Shown here: piece after piece, positions 37,971 to 45,658 of the stretch | Layout of the letters: every line of letters begins with the position of its first letter | Position numbering within the stretch: position 1 is the stretch's first letter | Notes under the pieces: model-generated | Told to the model about the DNA's origin: nothing | Seen by the model: only the letters and a program-made list of their open reading frames with translations | Databases searched by the model: none | Source: a virus | Virus record (IMG/VR): IMGVR_UViG_3300000553_000046 | Location: 1 to 57,326 of that record | DNA: 57,326 nt | Strand: one strand, 5' to 3' | Made by a program: the position numbers and the translations under genes

Positions 37971-38000
37971 GATGTTATATTTTAAACATTTATAAGTTTA

Positions 38001-38903
38001 TTATGATATGCAAGTTTCACCTCCATCAAATATAATTTTTACATTATCCAGCACTGGATTTGTATTATCAATATAGAAGTTAGTAAAAGTATAGAAACTA
38101 TTTCCACCTATAAAAGGTTGACTCTGAATTGATCCAAGACTATCGATTACAGTAATAGTTGGTGATCCTAAACCAATATCTCCATTTAAATTCACCACTA
38201 ATGTTCCCAATGTATATAGATCTGTAGATAAAATATTTATACTAGATACTCCACAATTCAGTAGAGGTATAGCATTTCCTGTTACAGATCTACTATTAAA
38301 AGTTGCTCCAAGTATTTGTTTAAGTACTGCATTTTGTAATGAAAAATATCCTATAGGAATGGGTAGTATGGTAGTAGTAGATGTTGTACTGCTACTAGTA
38401 GATGTTGTATGAGTAGTAGATGTCGTTGATGTAGTAGATGTTGTTGATGTAGTACTACTGGTAGTGGACGTACTTATTCCTGTAGTTGTGCTACTGGTTG
38501 TTGAACTTGTTGATGTTGTTGTACTTGTACTCGTACTTGTTGAGGTATGGGTAGTTGTAGTTGTTGTAGTAGGAATACAAGTAGTTGTAGTTGTTGTTAT
38601 TCTTAGTATTGTTGTTATCGTGTAGCAAGGTTTAATACAACCTACAGTAAGTAATTTAACTTTACTAGCGATTATATCCACACTATACTTTTTAGTATAA
38701 TCTGGATTACAATATTTATATAGCAGTATTCTTTTATATGTAAGAAGATCGAACATATTATTTGGATCTACATATAAATTTAAAGAAAAGATCATATCAT
38801 TATATAATCTCTTAGCAAACTTTGTTAACTGACATTCTATATCTTCTAATAATGAAGATATACTTACACACGTAGGATAGTTTGTAAGTCTAGGAGTTAA
38901 CAT
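38001..38903 (-). CDS. Fibre-like protein with Thr/Ser-rich central linker, 300 aa
   Basis: A helical N-terminus (residues 1-90, with Cys12 and Cys24) is joined by a Thr/Ser run at about 95-180 to a beta-rich C-terminal domain (181-300). It starts 3 bases after the small Cys-rich gene, in the same operon. The construction, anchor then mucin-like spacer then beta domain, repeats that of the 505-aa and 1746-aa proteins, so a minor fibre or head-decoration role is likely. No family is recognised. Confidence 0.5.
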   Translation of the reverse strand: MLTPRLTNYPTCVSISSLLEDIECQLTKFAKRLYNDMIFSLNLYVDPNNMFDLLTYKRILLYKYCNPDYTKKYSVDIIASKVKLLTVGCIKPCYTITTILRITTTTTTCIPTTTTTTTHTSTSTSTSTTTSTSSTTSSTTTGISTSTTSSTTSTTSTTSTTSTTHTTSTSSSTTSTTTILPIPIGYFSLQNAVLKQILGATFNSRSVTGNAIPLLNCGVSSINILSTDLYTLGTLVVNLNGDIGLGSPTITVIDSLGSIQSQPFIGGNSFYTFTNFYIDNTNPVLDNVKIIFDGGETCIS

Positions 38904-38906
38904 GTT

Positions 38907-39008
38907 TTATTTATTAGTTGTTACAGAAGCTGCGCAAGTAGCGCACATCCCATTAATAAGCTGACATCCACAACCAACAGAAGTTCCACATTTTGAACAA
39001 GTTGCCAT
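38907..39008 (-). CDS. Very small Cys-rich (zinc-ribbon-like) protein, 33 aa
   Basis: An ATG at 39008 opens 33 codons ending in TAA at 38909-38907. The product begins MATCSKCGTSVGCGC and continues with a second MCATC cluster, giving four pairs of metal-type cysteines (C4/C7, C13/C15, C22/C25). It is tightly packed: 10 bases after the 184-aa gene and 3 bases before the 300-aa gene. The spacing and Cys pattern argue for a true gene. A zinc- or disulphide-stabilised mini-protein of the virion or of fibre assembly is possible. Confidence 0.65.
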   Translation of the reverse strand: MATCSKCGTSVGCGCQLINGMCATCAASVTTNK

Positions 39009-39018
39009 AGTTAATTAT

Positions 39019-39573
39019 TTAATAATTATTACCTGTACATCCACAGTTAGTATTAGTAAAATGATCTAACATTTTATTTGCTTGACTATAAAGTTTCTGG
39101 GACTCAATCACTGCACAACTGTTAGCAGCTGCAACAGATCCCTGTATAAAGAAATAAATAGAGGTAAGATCTAATTTTGATTGTGTTTTGATTGCCATAT
39201 CACACTCCATCATTTCTAACTTCATAAAAGCATTATCGAATTTCTCTTGAATCTGATCAACTCTCATGATAGATTTCTCTACATAGTTCTCATATGCAGG
39301 AGCAATCGAATATCTTAAAGTATATACTCCATCAGGAAGAGGAAGTATAGGATCTCCACTTTTAGATAATCCTAGAATTATTGAATTAAGTATATTCGTA
39401 TCTAGAGGTATAAATGGAATTCCCGACACCTTTCCAAATCCAGGAAAAGTAACATCTAGTGAAGGAGCACTAACTGATGGAGGATCTGTAGTATATGTAG
39501 AAATATCTAATACACCAAGAGTCTTAGTATTATACGTAGGAACTACTAGAATATCTAAATTTAGAGTTGACAT
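39019..39573 (-). CDS. Structural-module protein of unknown role, 184 aa
   Basis: Residues 1-95 are Pro- and beta-rich (PGFGKVSGIPFIPL; LPLPDGVYTLRYSI), and residues 96-170 form long helices with several Met and Cys. The C-terminus NTNCGCTGN is Cys-rich. It is the first gene after the strong terminator at 39606-39647 and is followed by the 33-aa Cys-rich gene. Its place between head and fibre genes suggests an adaptor that holds a fibre. No motif identifies it. Confidence 0.5.
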   Translation of the reverse strand: MSTLNLDILVVPTYNTKTLGVLDISTYTTDPPSVSAPSLDVTFPGFGKVSGIPFIPLDTNILNSIILGLSKSGDPILPLPDGVYTLRYSIAPAYENYVEKSIMRVDQIQEKFDNAFMKLEMMECDMAIKTQSKLDLTSIYFFIQGSVAAANSCAVIESQKLYSQANKMLDHFTNTNCGCTGNNY

Positions 39574-39605
39574 AACTATATTATTAATTTTGCAATAAAG
39601 TTAGT

Positions 39606-39647
39606 AAAATAAAGGGAGAAGAGATAAACTCTCTCTCCCTTTATTTT
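39606..39647 (-). terminator. Strong terminator hairpin after the 396-aa structural gene
   Basis: Arms 39606-39619 and 39634-39647 are perfect complements (14 bp, AAAATAAAGGGAGA with TCTCCCTTTATTTT). The stem carries A/T ends on both sides, so it could stop transcription in either direction. It separates the 396-aa gene from the fibre genes. Confidence 0.85.
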
Positions 39648-39665
39648 ATAAAACTATTTCAACCC

Positions 39666-40856
39666 TTACGGAATCAATGTAGTAGTAGTACTGGTTGTTG
39701 AAGTACTGGTTGTACTGGTGGTACTAGTTGTAGTAAGACAAGCATTGTCGTCAGCAACAGTTCCCAAGGCAGCATTTAGAATTGCTTCCAAAGCTGTAGC
39801 ATAAGCTCCACCTGTAACAGCAGCAATAATTACTGTACTATCCTGAATAACTGAAGAATCTGCCCAAGTTTCAGAAGACTTATCAGAGTCCTTAAATTTA
39901 ATATAGTACGTAGTATAGTTTGTTCCATCAGATACATAACTTTCAAAGTTACCATTGTATCCTGCAATCCTATATAGATGTTTTAAATAGCCAGCCTGAT
40001 AACTGTGAAAATTCTTTTCAAGTTGAGCAATTTCAGCAGATGTACCACTTGTATAAGATGCACGTTGAGTAATTGTAGGAGTAGCTACAACGTTACAGGA
40101 GTCACTAACAATGAAGTCTGCAGTAGTAGCTGGACCGCTGTATACAAAAGTCCTAAAAATCATTCTATCATATTCGAACGGGAATGCAGCGACATCACAT
40201 GCTTGTGCATATTTTGTCAGAGGCTTAGCAGCAATACGAAGAATTGTTCCACCTACATTACTAAATGTAAAGAACGTATTTAAATTAATGTTATCAGGAT
40301 TTGTACCAGTAGTGTTTCCACCATTAAAATCAGGAGCTACCTGAGTTAACTTACTAATAAACTGATCAATTAATGCACTGACATTAGCCGTAGTACAAGG
40401 ATCAGCACCACATGCACAACAAGGAACTTGTACAGTTACAGAACGTGTAAATCCATTGTAGTATAGGGTATCCAGATAACTTGAATGAGCTCGCAATGTG
40501 AGTGTAACTACATCTCCACAACTTGCAGTAAAACCTGATACATCAGTTACCTGAGTTACAGGAGTTGCACATCCTGATACTTTATACCATTCAGTTACGT
40601 TAGTCCCACATCCAGCTCCAGAAGGACAACCTTTAATCTTATCGGATCTTTTACTTCCTTGAAGATAAGTGTTTGAACGACCTTGAGCAACGTAGAAATA
40701 AGGAGCAGCCGCAATGTTTCCAGAATTGGCTACAGTGTAGTCATTCAAAAAAACACCAACGTTACCAGCAGCCAAATCTTGTGTAGAACCAGAGCTAGGG
40801 ATTGTTGTCTGCCCTACTGGAACTACAAACAGAGTAGTCTTTGAAAAATCAGCCAT
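39666..40856 (-). CDS. Virion structural protein with Thr/Ser-rich C-terminal tail, 396 aa
   Basis: A beta-rich protein with better-defined codon use than its neighbours and many Cys residues (CPSGAGCG at about 76, CCACGADPC near 150). It ends in a run of Thr/Ser from residue 374 to the end (STTSTTTTLIP), the same type of sequence that acts as linker in the fibre proteins. It has a strong terminator directly behind it, consistent with high expression. Head decoration (auxiliary) protein or an abundant tail protein would fit its place after the capsid genes. Confidence 0.5.
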   Translation of the reverse strand: MADFSKTTLFVVPVGQTTIPSSGSTQDLAAGNVGVFLNDYTVANSGNIAAAPYFYVAQGRSNTYLQGSKRSDKIKGCPSGAGCGTNVTEWYKVSGCATPVTQVTDVSGFTASCGDVVTLTLRAHSSYLDTLYYNGFTRSVTVQVPCCACGADPCTTANVSALIDQFISKLTQVAPDFNGGNTTGTNPDNINLNTFFTFSNVGGTILRIAAKPLTKYAQACDVAAFPFEYDRMIFRTFVYSGPATTADFIVSDSCNVVATPTITQRASYTSGTSAEIAQLEKNFHSYQAGYLKHLYRIAGYNGNFESYVSDGTNYTTYYIKFKDSDKSSETWADSSVIQDSTVIIAAVTGGAYATALEAILNAALGTVADDNACLTTTSTTSTTSTSTTSTTTTLIP

Positions 40857-40893
40857 TTTGCTTAATTTTAAAAGTGAGTATTAAAAAAGAAAA

Positions 40894-41625
40894 TTATTCA
40901 TTTGTTTGAATTCTAAATTGAGCACTTTGTACAGCAGAAGCATTTTCAGTATACATTGCTAAATTTTGAACTGTTAGATCTAGAAGTTCATCCTCTAAAT
41001 AAGATTTAAGTTCACAATCTTGATTTCTTGATTCATTACCATCAAATTTAATATATCCTTCTTTATCGATATATTGTGGATATCTTATATATGATAGATA
41101 TAAACATACTGGTGTAAATGTACCATCTGTAAATATCGAAATCTCATCAGAGGAAATAAAATTAAAAGTCTCCTGATATTCAAAAGAAGGTTTATAATGA
41201 TCGTTGTTCAGGATAAATTGGATATCACCATGAGCTGCTAAATCTCTATTAATCCAAATCTTATGATTTTTGCATCTTCCTTTGTCAGCCAGTATATAAC
41301 TATCTACATAGAACATATAGGCTGGTGAGATCTTATCAATATTTGTTGTCCACTTATTTAGATCTTTGTTTGTTAATGTTAATTCTAACGGATGGTCTTC
41401 ATATAGTTCAACTAGTCGTTCCAGATCTTCATAACGTTTCTTAAATGTATCCATTCCTAATCCAGAAGGAGTTGACATCCCATCCATTTTTTGCTTGATG
41501 AGTTTGATCTGAGCTTCATTTAAAGCTAAGATCTTATCCTCAAGCTGAATCTGTTGATGATCATTAGTAGATAGCTTATTAAGCTTCTGATCTATTTTGT
41601 ATAATAAACTATCTACTGCTATCAT
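40894..41625 (-). CDS. Head-module protein, 243 aa
   Basis: The first 75 residues are coiled-coil-like (MIAVDSLLYKIDQKLNKL onward), then a mixed region with aromatic strands. It overlaps the 322-aa gene by 4 bp (ATGA). The place between the capsid gene and the decoration-like gene suggests a head-completion or connector protein. No specific motif was seen. Confidence 0.5.
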   Translation of the reverse strand: MIAVDSLLYKIDQKLNKLSTNDHQQIQLEDKILALNEAQIKLIKQKMDGMSTPSGLGMDTFKKRYEDLERLVELYEDHPLELTLTNKDLNKWTTNIDKISPAYMFYVDSYILADKGRCKNHKIWINRDLAAHGDIQFILNNDHYKPSFEYQETFNFISSDEISIFTDGTFTPVCLYLSYIRYPQYIDKEGYIKFDGNESRNQDCELKSYLEDELLDLTVQNLAMYTENASAVQSAQFRIQTNE

Positions 41626-42590
41626 GCTGCTGCTATTTTTTTAGTCTTTAACTTACTTTCTAACATTAGTAATTCTTCTTGATGATCATCATCTATTAAG
41701 AACTTAACAAGATCATCCTCATCTTTTGCAATTTCTAATTCACCTTCATAAATCTTACCATTAGGTTTACTTCTATAAATAGAATGTGAAATTGCTTGTT
41801 TTACTAAATCTTTTATATGGAGAAGATTATCCTTCATATCAGCAAATCGATTGAACATCTCTACTGTGGACATTCCTGCATATTTACCAGATTTGAATTC
41901 TGTTTCTTTGAGAACGTTGTCAACAAGATTATATACTAATTCTTCTTTCGAATCCTCTGTAACTGGCAGTCCAAGTAATCTTGCTACTTTACGTTTCCTT
42001 TCAGGAGACATTGCATCAAATTTACTAATAGCTTTATTAATAATTTGTTTCTTTTTATACATCACTGCATTTTCAATATCATCGTCTGCCACATAGTACT
42101 GTGTATCTGCAGGATATTCTCCTCGCTCCCAAGCTTGATAACTAAATGCAATCGTAGGATGAACTCTCAACCAAGCAAACGATAATTCTTGAAATGGAAT
42201 ATCAAGATCAAAAAGATTATCTCCATCTACCAGTTTAACAGGTTGTACATGTAATTGATCACTAGCAGACGTTGATAGTCCATAGTTCCAAAAAGGTGCA
42301 CGAGGCCCAAGATCAATATCTCCAAGTTCAGATTCAAGTTTAGCTTTAAGATTCGTTACACGTGCAATTTCTAATTCTCGTTCTAGAGGATCTGCTAATC
42401 GTTGAATGTAAGTAGCCTTTGGATCTAATCCTGTTCTATATTTTCCATCCAATTCTTTATAAGGATATTTGAAAACACCTGTTCCAGGAATTCTTGTATA
42501 TCCATGTTGTGCAAGTCCACCTTGCATAGTTTGTAACTGAGAGTTATTAAAGTCTCTCTTGATCACTGAGATCTTGCCTATCTTTCCCAT
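41622..42590 (-). CDS. Conserved head-module protein next to the capsid gene, 322 aa
   Basis: The N-terminus is basic (MGKIGKISVIKRDFNNSQ), the middle contains PRAPFWNYGLSTSASDQLHV and FAWLRVHPTIAFSYQAWE, and the C-terminus (200-322) is charged and helical. A protein of this type follows the capsid gene in related phages, so a minor head or portal-associated protein is likely. It starts 149 bases after the capsid gene, behind two hairpins, and overlaps the 243-aa gene by 4 bp. Confidence 0.5.
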   Translation of the reverse strand: MGKIGKISVIKRDFNNSQLQTMQGGLAQHGYTRIPGTGVFKYPYKELDGKYRTGLDPKATYIQRLADPLERELEIARVTNLKAKLESELGDIDLGPRAPFWNYGLSTSASDQLHVQPVKLVDGDNLFDLDIPFQELSFAWLRVHPTIAFSYQAWERGEYPADTQYYVADDDIENAVMYKKKQIINKAISKFDAMSPERKRKVARLLGLPVTEDSKEELVYNLVDNVLKETEFKSGKYAGMSTVEMFNRFADMKDNLLHIKDLVKQAISHSIYRSKPNGKIYEGELEIAKDEDDLVKFLIDDDHQEELLMLESKLKTKKIAAA

Positions 42591-42650
42591 AATATGTAGT
42601 TGTATTTATATTGGTTTACTTAGAAGAATGTGAGAATCGAATCTCTAAGC

Positions 42651-42719
42651 AGAGATATATTATATATCTCTCTTCATTCTTTTCTTTTGAAGCTCCCCTG
42701 AAATATCCAGAGGAGCTTC
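42651..42719 (-). terminator. Two hairpins between capsid gene and next head gene
   Basis: On the minus strand GAAGCTCC (42719-42712) pairs with GGAGCTTC (42696-42689), extended inward by CTG/CAG. Then a near-perfect palindrome of 10-bp arms AGAGATATAT lies at 42651-42671. No strong T-tract follows the first hairpin, so partial termination or mRNA 3'-end protection is as likely as full termination. Confidence 0.5.
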
Positions 42720-42739
42720 TTAAGAAAAAGGAGAGTATG

Positions 42740-44293
42740 TTAAAACTGTGGAATCTCTTCAATCAAAACTGTACGAGATAAGTCTTCGATGAATACATCA
42801 CACCTATCTTTCATCCAAAGTTCATAACCAGGAAACTTATTAGCTGAACTCATACCCTGAGACTTAGCAAAGCCTAAGTGGTGACGAGTACCATCGATAT
42901 AACCCCAAGTCATTGATGGAGCACCTTGCAAACGTACTTCACGAATGTTATTAACCATTGATCCGTCACTCATAGGTGATACATCAAATACCATAAACAC
43001 AGGAGTACTTTTCTTATTCTGGCCAAAGTCCAGATTTGTCTGAGGAAGATCAAGTTCCTTTAGATGGATTAATTCAACACGACCAGTTTCACGAGTAACC
43101 ATAGCATCGAATGCAAAGTTATAAGTGATGTGTTGTCCTTCTCCCTGCATGAAACGATTTCCAGAATCTGCCATAAAGGTAAGACCACTGTTCATAGCAT
43201 CATTCTTCAAAGCCTGTTGAAATACATCAAATCCTGATTCATTGGTATACATTTTGACTCTACGATCTTTAACGTCAACACGTCTATAGAAGAGATCACC
43301 AAATACTGAACGAATCAAATTAGCAGAGAATTCACCTCTATTATACTGAACCAAATTACCATTGAAACGCATACGATGATATACACCAGCAGATGTACGT
43401 TTCACTTCTTGTTTAGAACCACCAGTTTTTACTGTTCCAGGACGACCCCAAATCATTTTCTTAACCTTCAGCTCCAACATGGATTTACGCATCCAGAATT
43501 CAATGAATGGTTCCCATTTAACATCATTACGAGTAAGAGGAAGTTGATTCCTACGTTGAGGAGCATATACAAGAATATCAAGAGCCTTGCCACTAGCATC
43601 TTTCATCATTCTATCATCAGCCCATTCAGTGATCTTATGTTCATAACCATAACCAGATCCTAAACTTTCAAACATTGTAATCTCTTCACCCAATCGAGGA
43701 AGACCTCCCAAGTTAGTATCAAATTCACCAATTGCCATGTCGACAAGTTCTAACTCAAGACCCACTTGCAAGAAGGTGCGAGATACAAAGTCTACAAGAG
43801 GATTATCAGATACAAGTGTCCAAGTATAAAGATATCCAGCATTCCACGGAACTGGATCTTTGATACAATACCAACGAGGACCATACTGACGAGATCCTAC
43901 AGATACAATCATGTTCTGAGAAAACTCATTCGTATCCAAAACTGTTTGAAATTCCTGACCATCAATCCCAGGTTTCTGCAACGATAGTGTTGAAGAAGGA
44001 ATGTCAATGATCTTAGGAAATTTGTAAGGGACAGAGATCTTCCACTTCCATGCATCGCTATTATTGTCGATGTAGTAGGGAGTAGATTTGTTGATCATGT
44101 CCAGGAAGTCATTGCTATACAGAGAACTCTGAGTATAGATAGAGATAATCTTCTTATCATAATCAGCGGGCTCGGTACTGTGAAAAGATTCCAAGTGATT
44201 GGAATCGGTAAGTTTACCAACGGCTCGTTTGTCCATTGAGGCAGTACGAGCATACGTAAATCCAGTTACTCCTGGGATTGTTTGAATTGCCAT
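42740..44293 (-). CDS. Major capsid protein (HK97-fold type), 517 aa
   Basis: A 517-aa protein with higher GC and more C-ending codons than most of the window, as expected for the most abundant virion protein. It follows terminase, portal and the scaffold-like gene, the standard place of the capsid gene. Its length matches crAss-phage capsid proteins (about 490-520 aa). Segments such as MKDASGKALDILVYAPQRRN and FEPFIEFWMRKSMLELKVKK (shortened in meaning to the 195-265 region) are compatible with an HK97-type P-domain and spine helix, though I cannot prove the fold by eye. A hairpin follows the gene. Confidence 0.85.
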   Translation of the reverse strand: MAIQTIPGVTGFTYARTASMDKRAVGKLTDSNHLESFHSTEPADYDKKIISIYTQSSLYSNDFLDMINKSTPYYIDNNSDAWKWKISVPYKFPKIIDIPSSTLSLQKPGIDGQEFQTVLDTNEFSQNMIVSVGSRQYGPRWYCIKDPVPWNAGYLYTWTLVSDNPLVDFVSRTFLQVGLELELVDMAIGEFDTNLGGLPRLGEEITMFESLGSGYGYEHKITEWADDRMMKDASGKALDILVYAPQRRNQLPLTRNDVKWEPFIEFWMRKSMLELKVKKMIWGRPGTVKTGGSKQEVKRTSAGVYHRMRFNGNLVQYNRGEFSANLIRSVFGDLFYRRVDVKDRRVKMYTNESGFDVFQQALKNDAMNSGLTFMADSGNRFMQGEGQHITYNFAFDAMVTRETGRVELIHLKELDLPQTNLDFGQNKKSTPVFMVFDVSPMSDGSMVNNIREVRLQGAPSMTWGYIDGTRHHLGFAKSQGMSSANKFPGYELWMKDRCDVFIEDLSRTVLIEEIPQF

Positions 44294-44316
44294 TTTGCTA
44301 TTCGTTTAATTGTTAA

Positions 44317-45528
44317 TTATGTGAACCACTTTGTTTGTCCTGTGTTAATAGAAGTTGTATCTCTCGATACCTGTCTTGCAGTGTTTGCAAACAACTCTTC
44401 AGACTTCTTTGTGACTCCTGATCGTTGTATGGTTGCGAGAGTAGGATCTTTTTCAAGGATCTTCAATATCAATGCAAGCTTTACTTTCATTGAGTGGTTC
44501 TCAGGTTTCTTTAATTCTAAGATCGTCTTATCAAACTCTGTTAGAGTTTCGCCAGTACGAGTCGTATACTTATCAACCAGGAGGAAGTCATGTAGTTCGT
44601 TTGCCAGTTTTGGATTTAATGGTATTCCATCAAATTCTTTAGCTTTTATCTTTTCCTGAAGAACAGTTTCAACATTTTGTATAAACTGGTTCTTCATTGC
44701 ATTTTTAGTTTGTAGTTCTAATTCTGCTTTCTGTTCTAGTTGTTGAAGTTTTACTGCTTCTTTCTTTACTAGAACTTTATGATGCTTTGTAGCTACAGTT
44801 TCAAGATCTCCATAGTTTTTAATTCTCTCAATCTCTGTTGCAATGTCTTCAGCATCATAACCTTGATCTATAAGTGCTTGTCTAACAACTGTTTCTTGAT
44901 TTAATTCATTTGATAGATCCAGTTCAGCAAAACTTACAATCTTATTATATGCACCAAAATATTCTTTAGGATCAACTCCCTTAACATATATGGCTTGGAA
45001 TGCATTTACATAATCCTGTCCAAACTGTGATAGAAATTCATCTATCATTTTATTTGCTCCCTTTTTTTTCTCTTCATTAAATTTTTCAAGAAACTGTTCA
45101 GGAGTTTTAATCTCAACTTCTTCTTCGCCTTCTTCTTTTGTAAAGACCTCTAACTTATATAGATCTTTCGCAAGAGTACTAAAAGGAGATCCAAGATTCT
45201 CATCAGATTCATCATTATGATTAGAAGTATCTGGTTCGATGTTTGGATCATCACTTTGTTCCATAAAACTTGAAACAATGTTCTGTGCACTATCTTCAAC
45301 TATCTCTGTTTCGAGAGATATGGGTTTTGTTGAAGATGTTTTCGGTTTTGCTGGAGTTGGAGGAGGAGAAGGAGATACAACCTCTTTTACAATTTCTTTA
45401 AGCTCATCTGGATTTGCTGTTGATGTTTCTTCACCAAACAATCCACTGAGAATCTCTTGATTACCAGCTCCCTCTATAGTATCTTCAATACTAAACCCCT
45501 GTCCAAAAGGATTATCTAAATCTGCCAT
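44317..45528 (-). CDS. Probable scaffold-like head assembly protein, 403 aa
   Basis: A very acidic 403-aa protein: residues 1-120 are disordered and rich in Glu, Ser and Pro (a PSPPPTPAKPK segment near 54-63), and residues 120-380 are long Glu/Lys/Gln-rich helices with a coiled-coil pattern around 255-300. It sits between portal and capsid genes, the place of the scaffold in tailed phages. The composition and place together make a scaffold or assembly chaperone the best guess. A 130-bp AT-rich gap without clear promoter lies upstream. Confidence 0.6.
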   Translation of the reverse strand: MADLDNPFGQGFSIEDTIEGAGNQEILSGLFGEETSTANPDELKEIVKEVVSPSPPPTPAKPKTSSTKPISLETEIVEDSAQNIVSSFMEQSDDPNIEPDTSNHNDESDENLGSPFSTLAKDLYKLEVFTKEEGEEEVEIKTPEQFLEKFNEEKKKGANKMIDEFLSQFGQDYVNAFQAIYVKGVDPKEYFGAYNKIVSFAELDLSNELNQETVVRQALIDQGYDAEDIATEIERIKNYGDLETVATKHHKVLVKKEAVKLQQLEQKAELELQTKNAMKNQFIQNVETVLQEKIKAKEFDGIPLNPKLANELHDFLLVDKYTTRTGETLTEFDKTILELKKPENHSMKVKLALILKILEKDPTLATIQRSGVTKKSEELFANTARQVSRDTTSINTGQTKWFT

Positions 45529-45658
45529 ATGTAGTTATATTTCGGTTTCTTTGAGTAAAATTAAACCATTTTAATTAGATATTTGATAAATTAGATATAC
45601 AACAATCAACTTTTTTACATAATATAGCATTAATTGTATTGTGTTATAATTTATTTAG

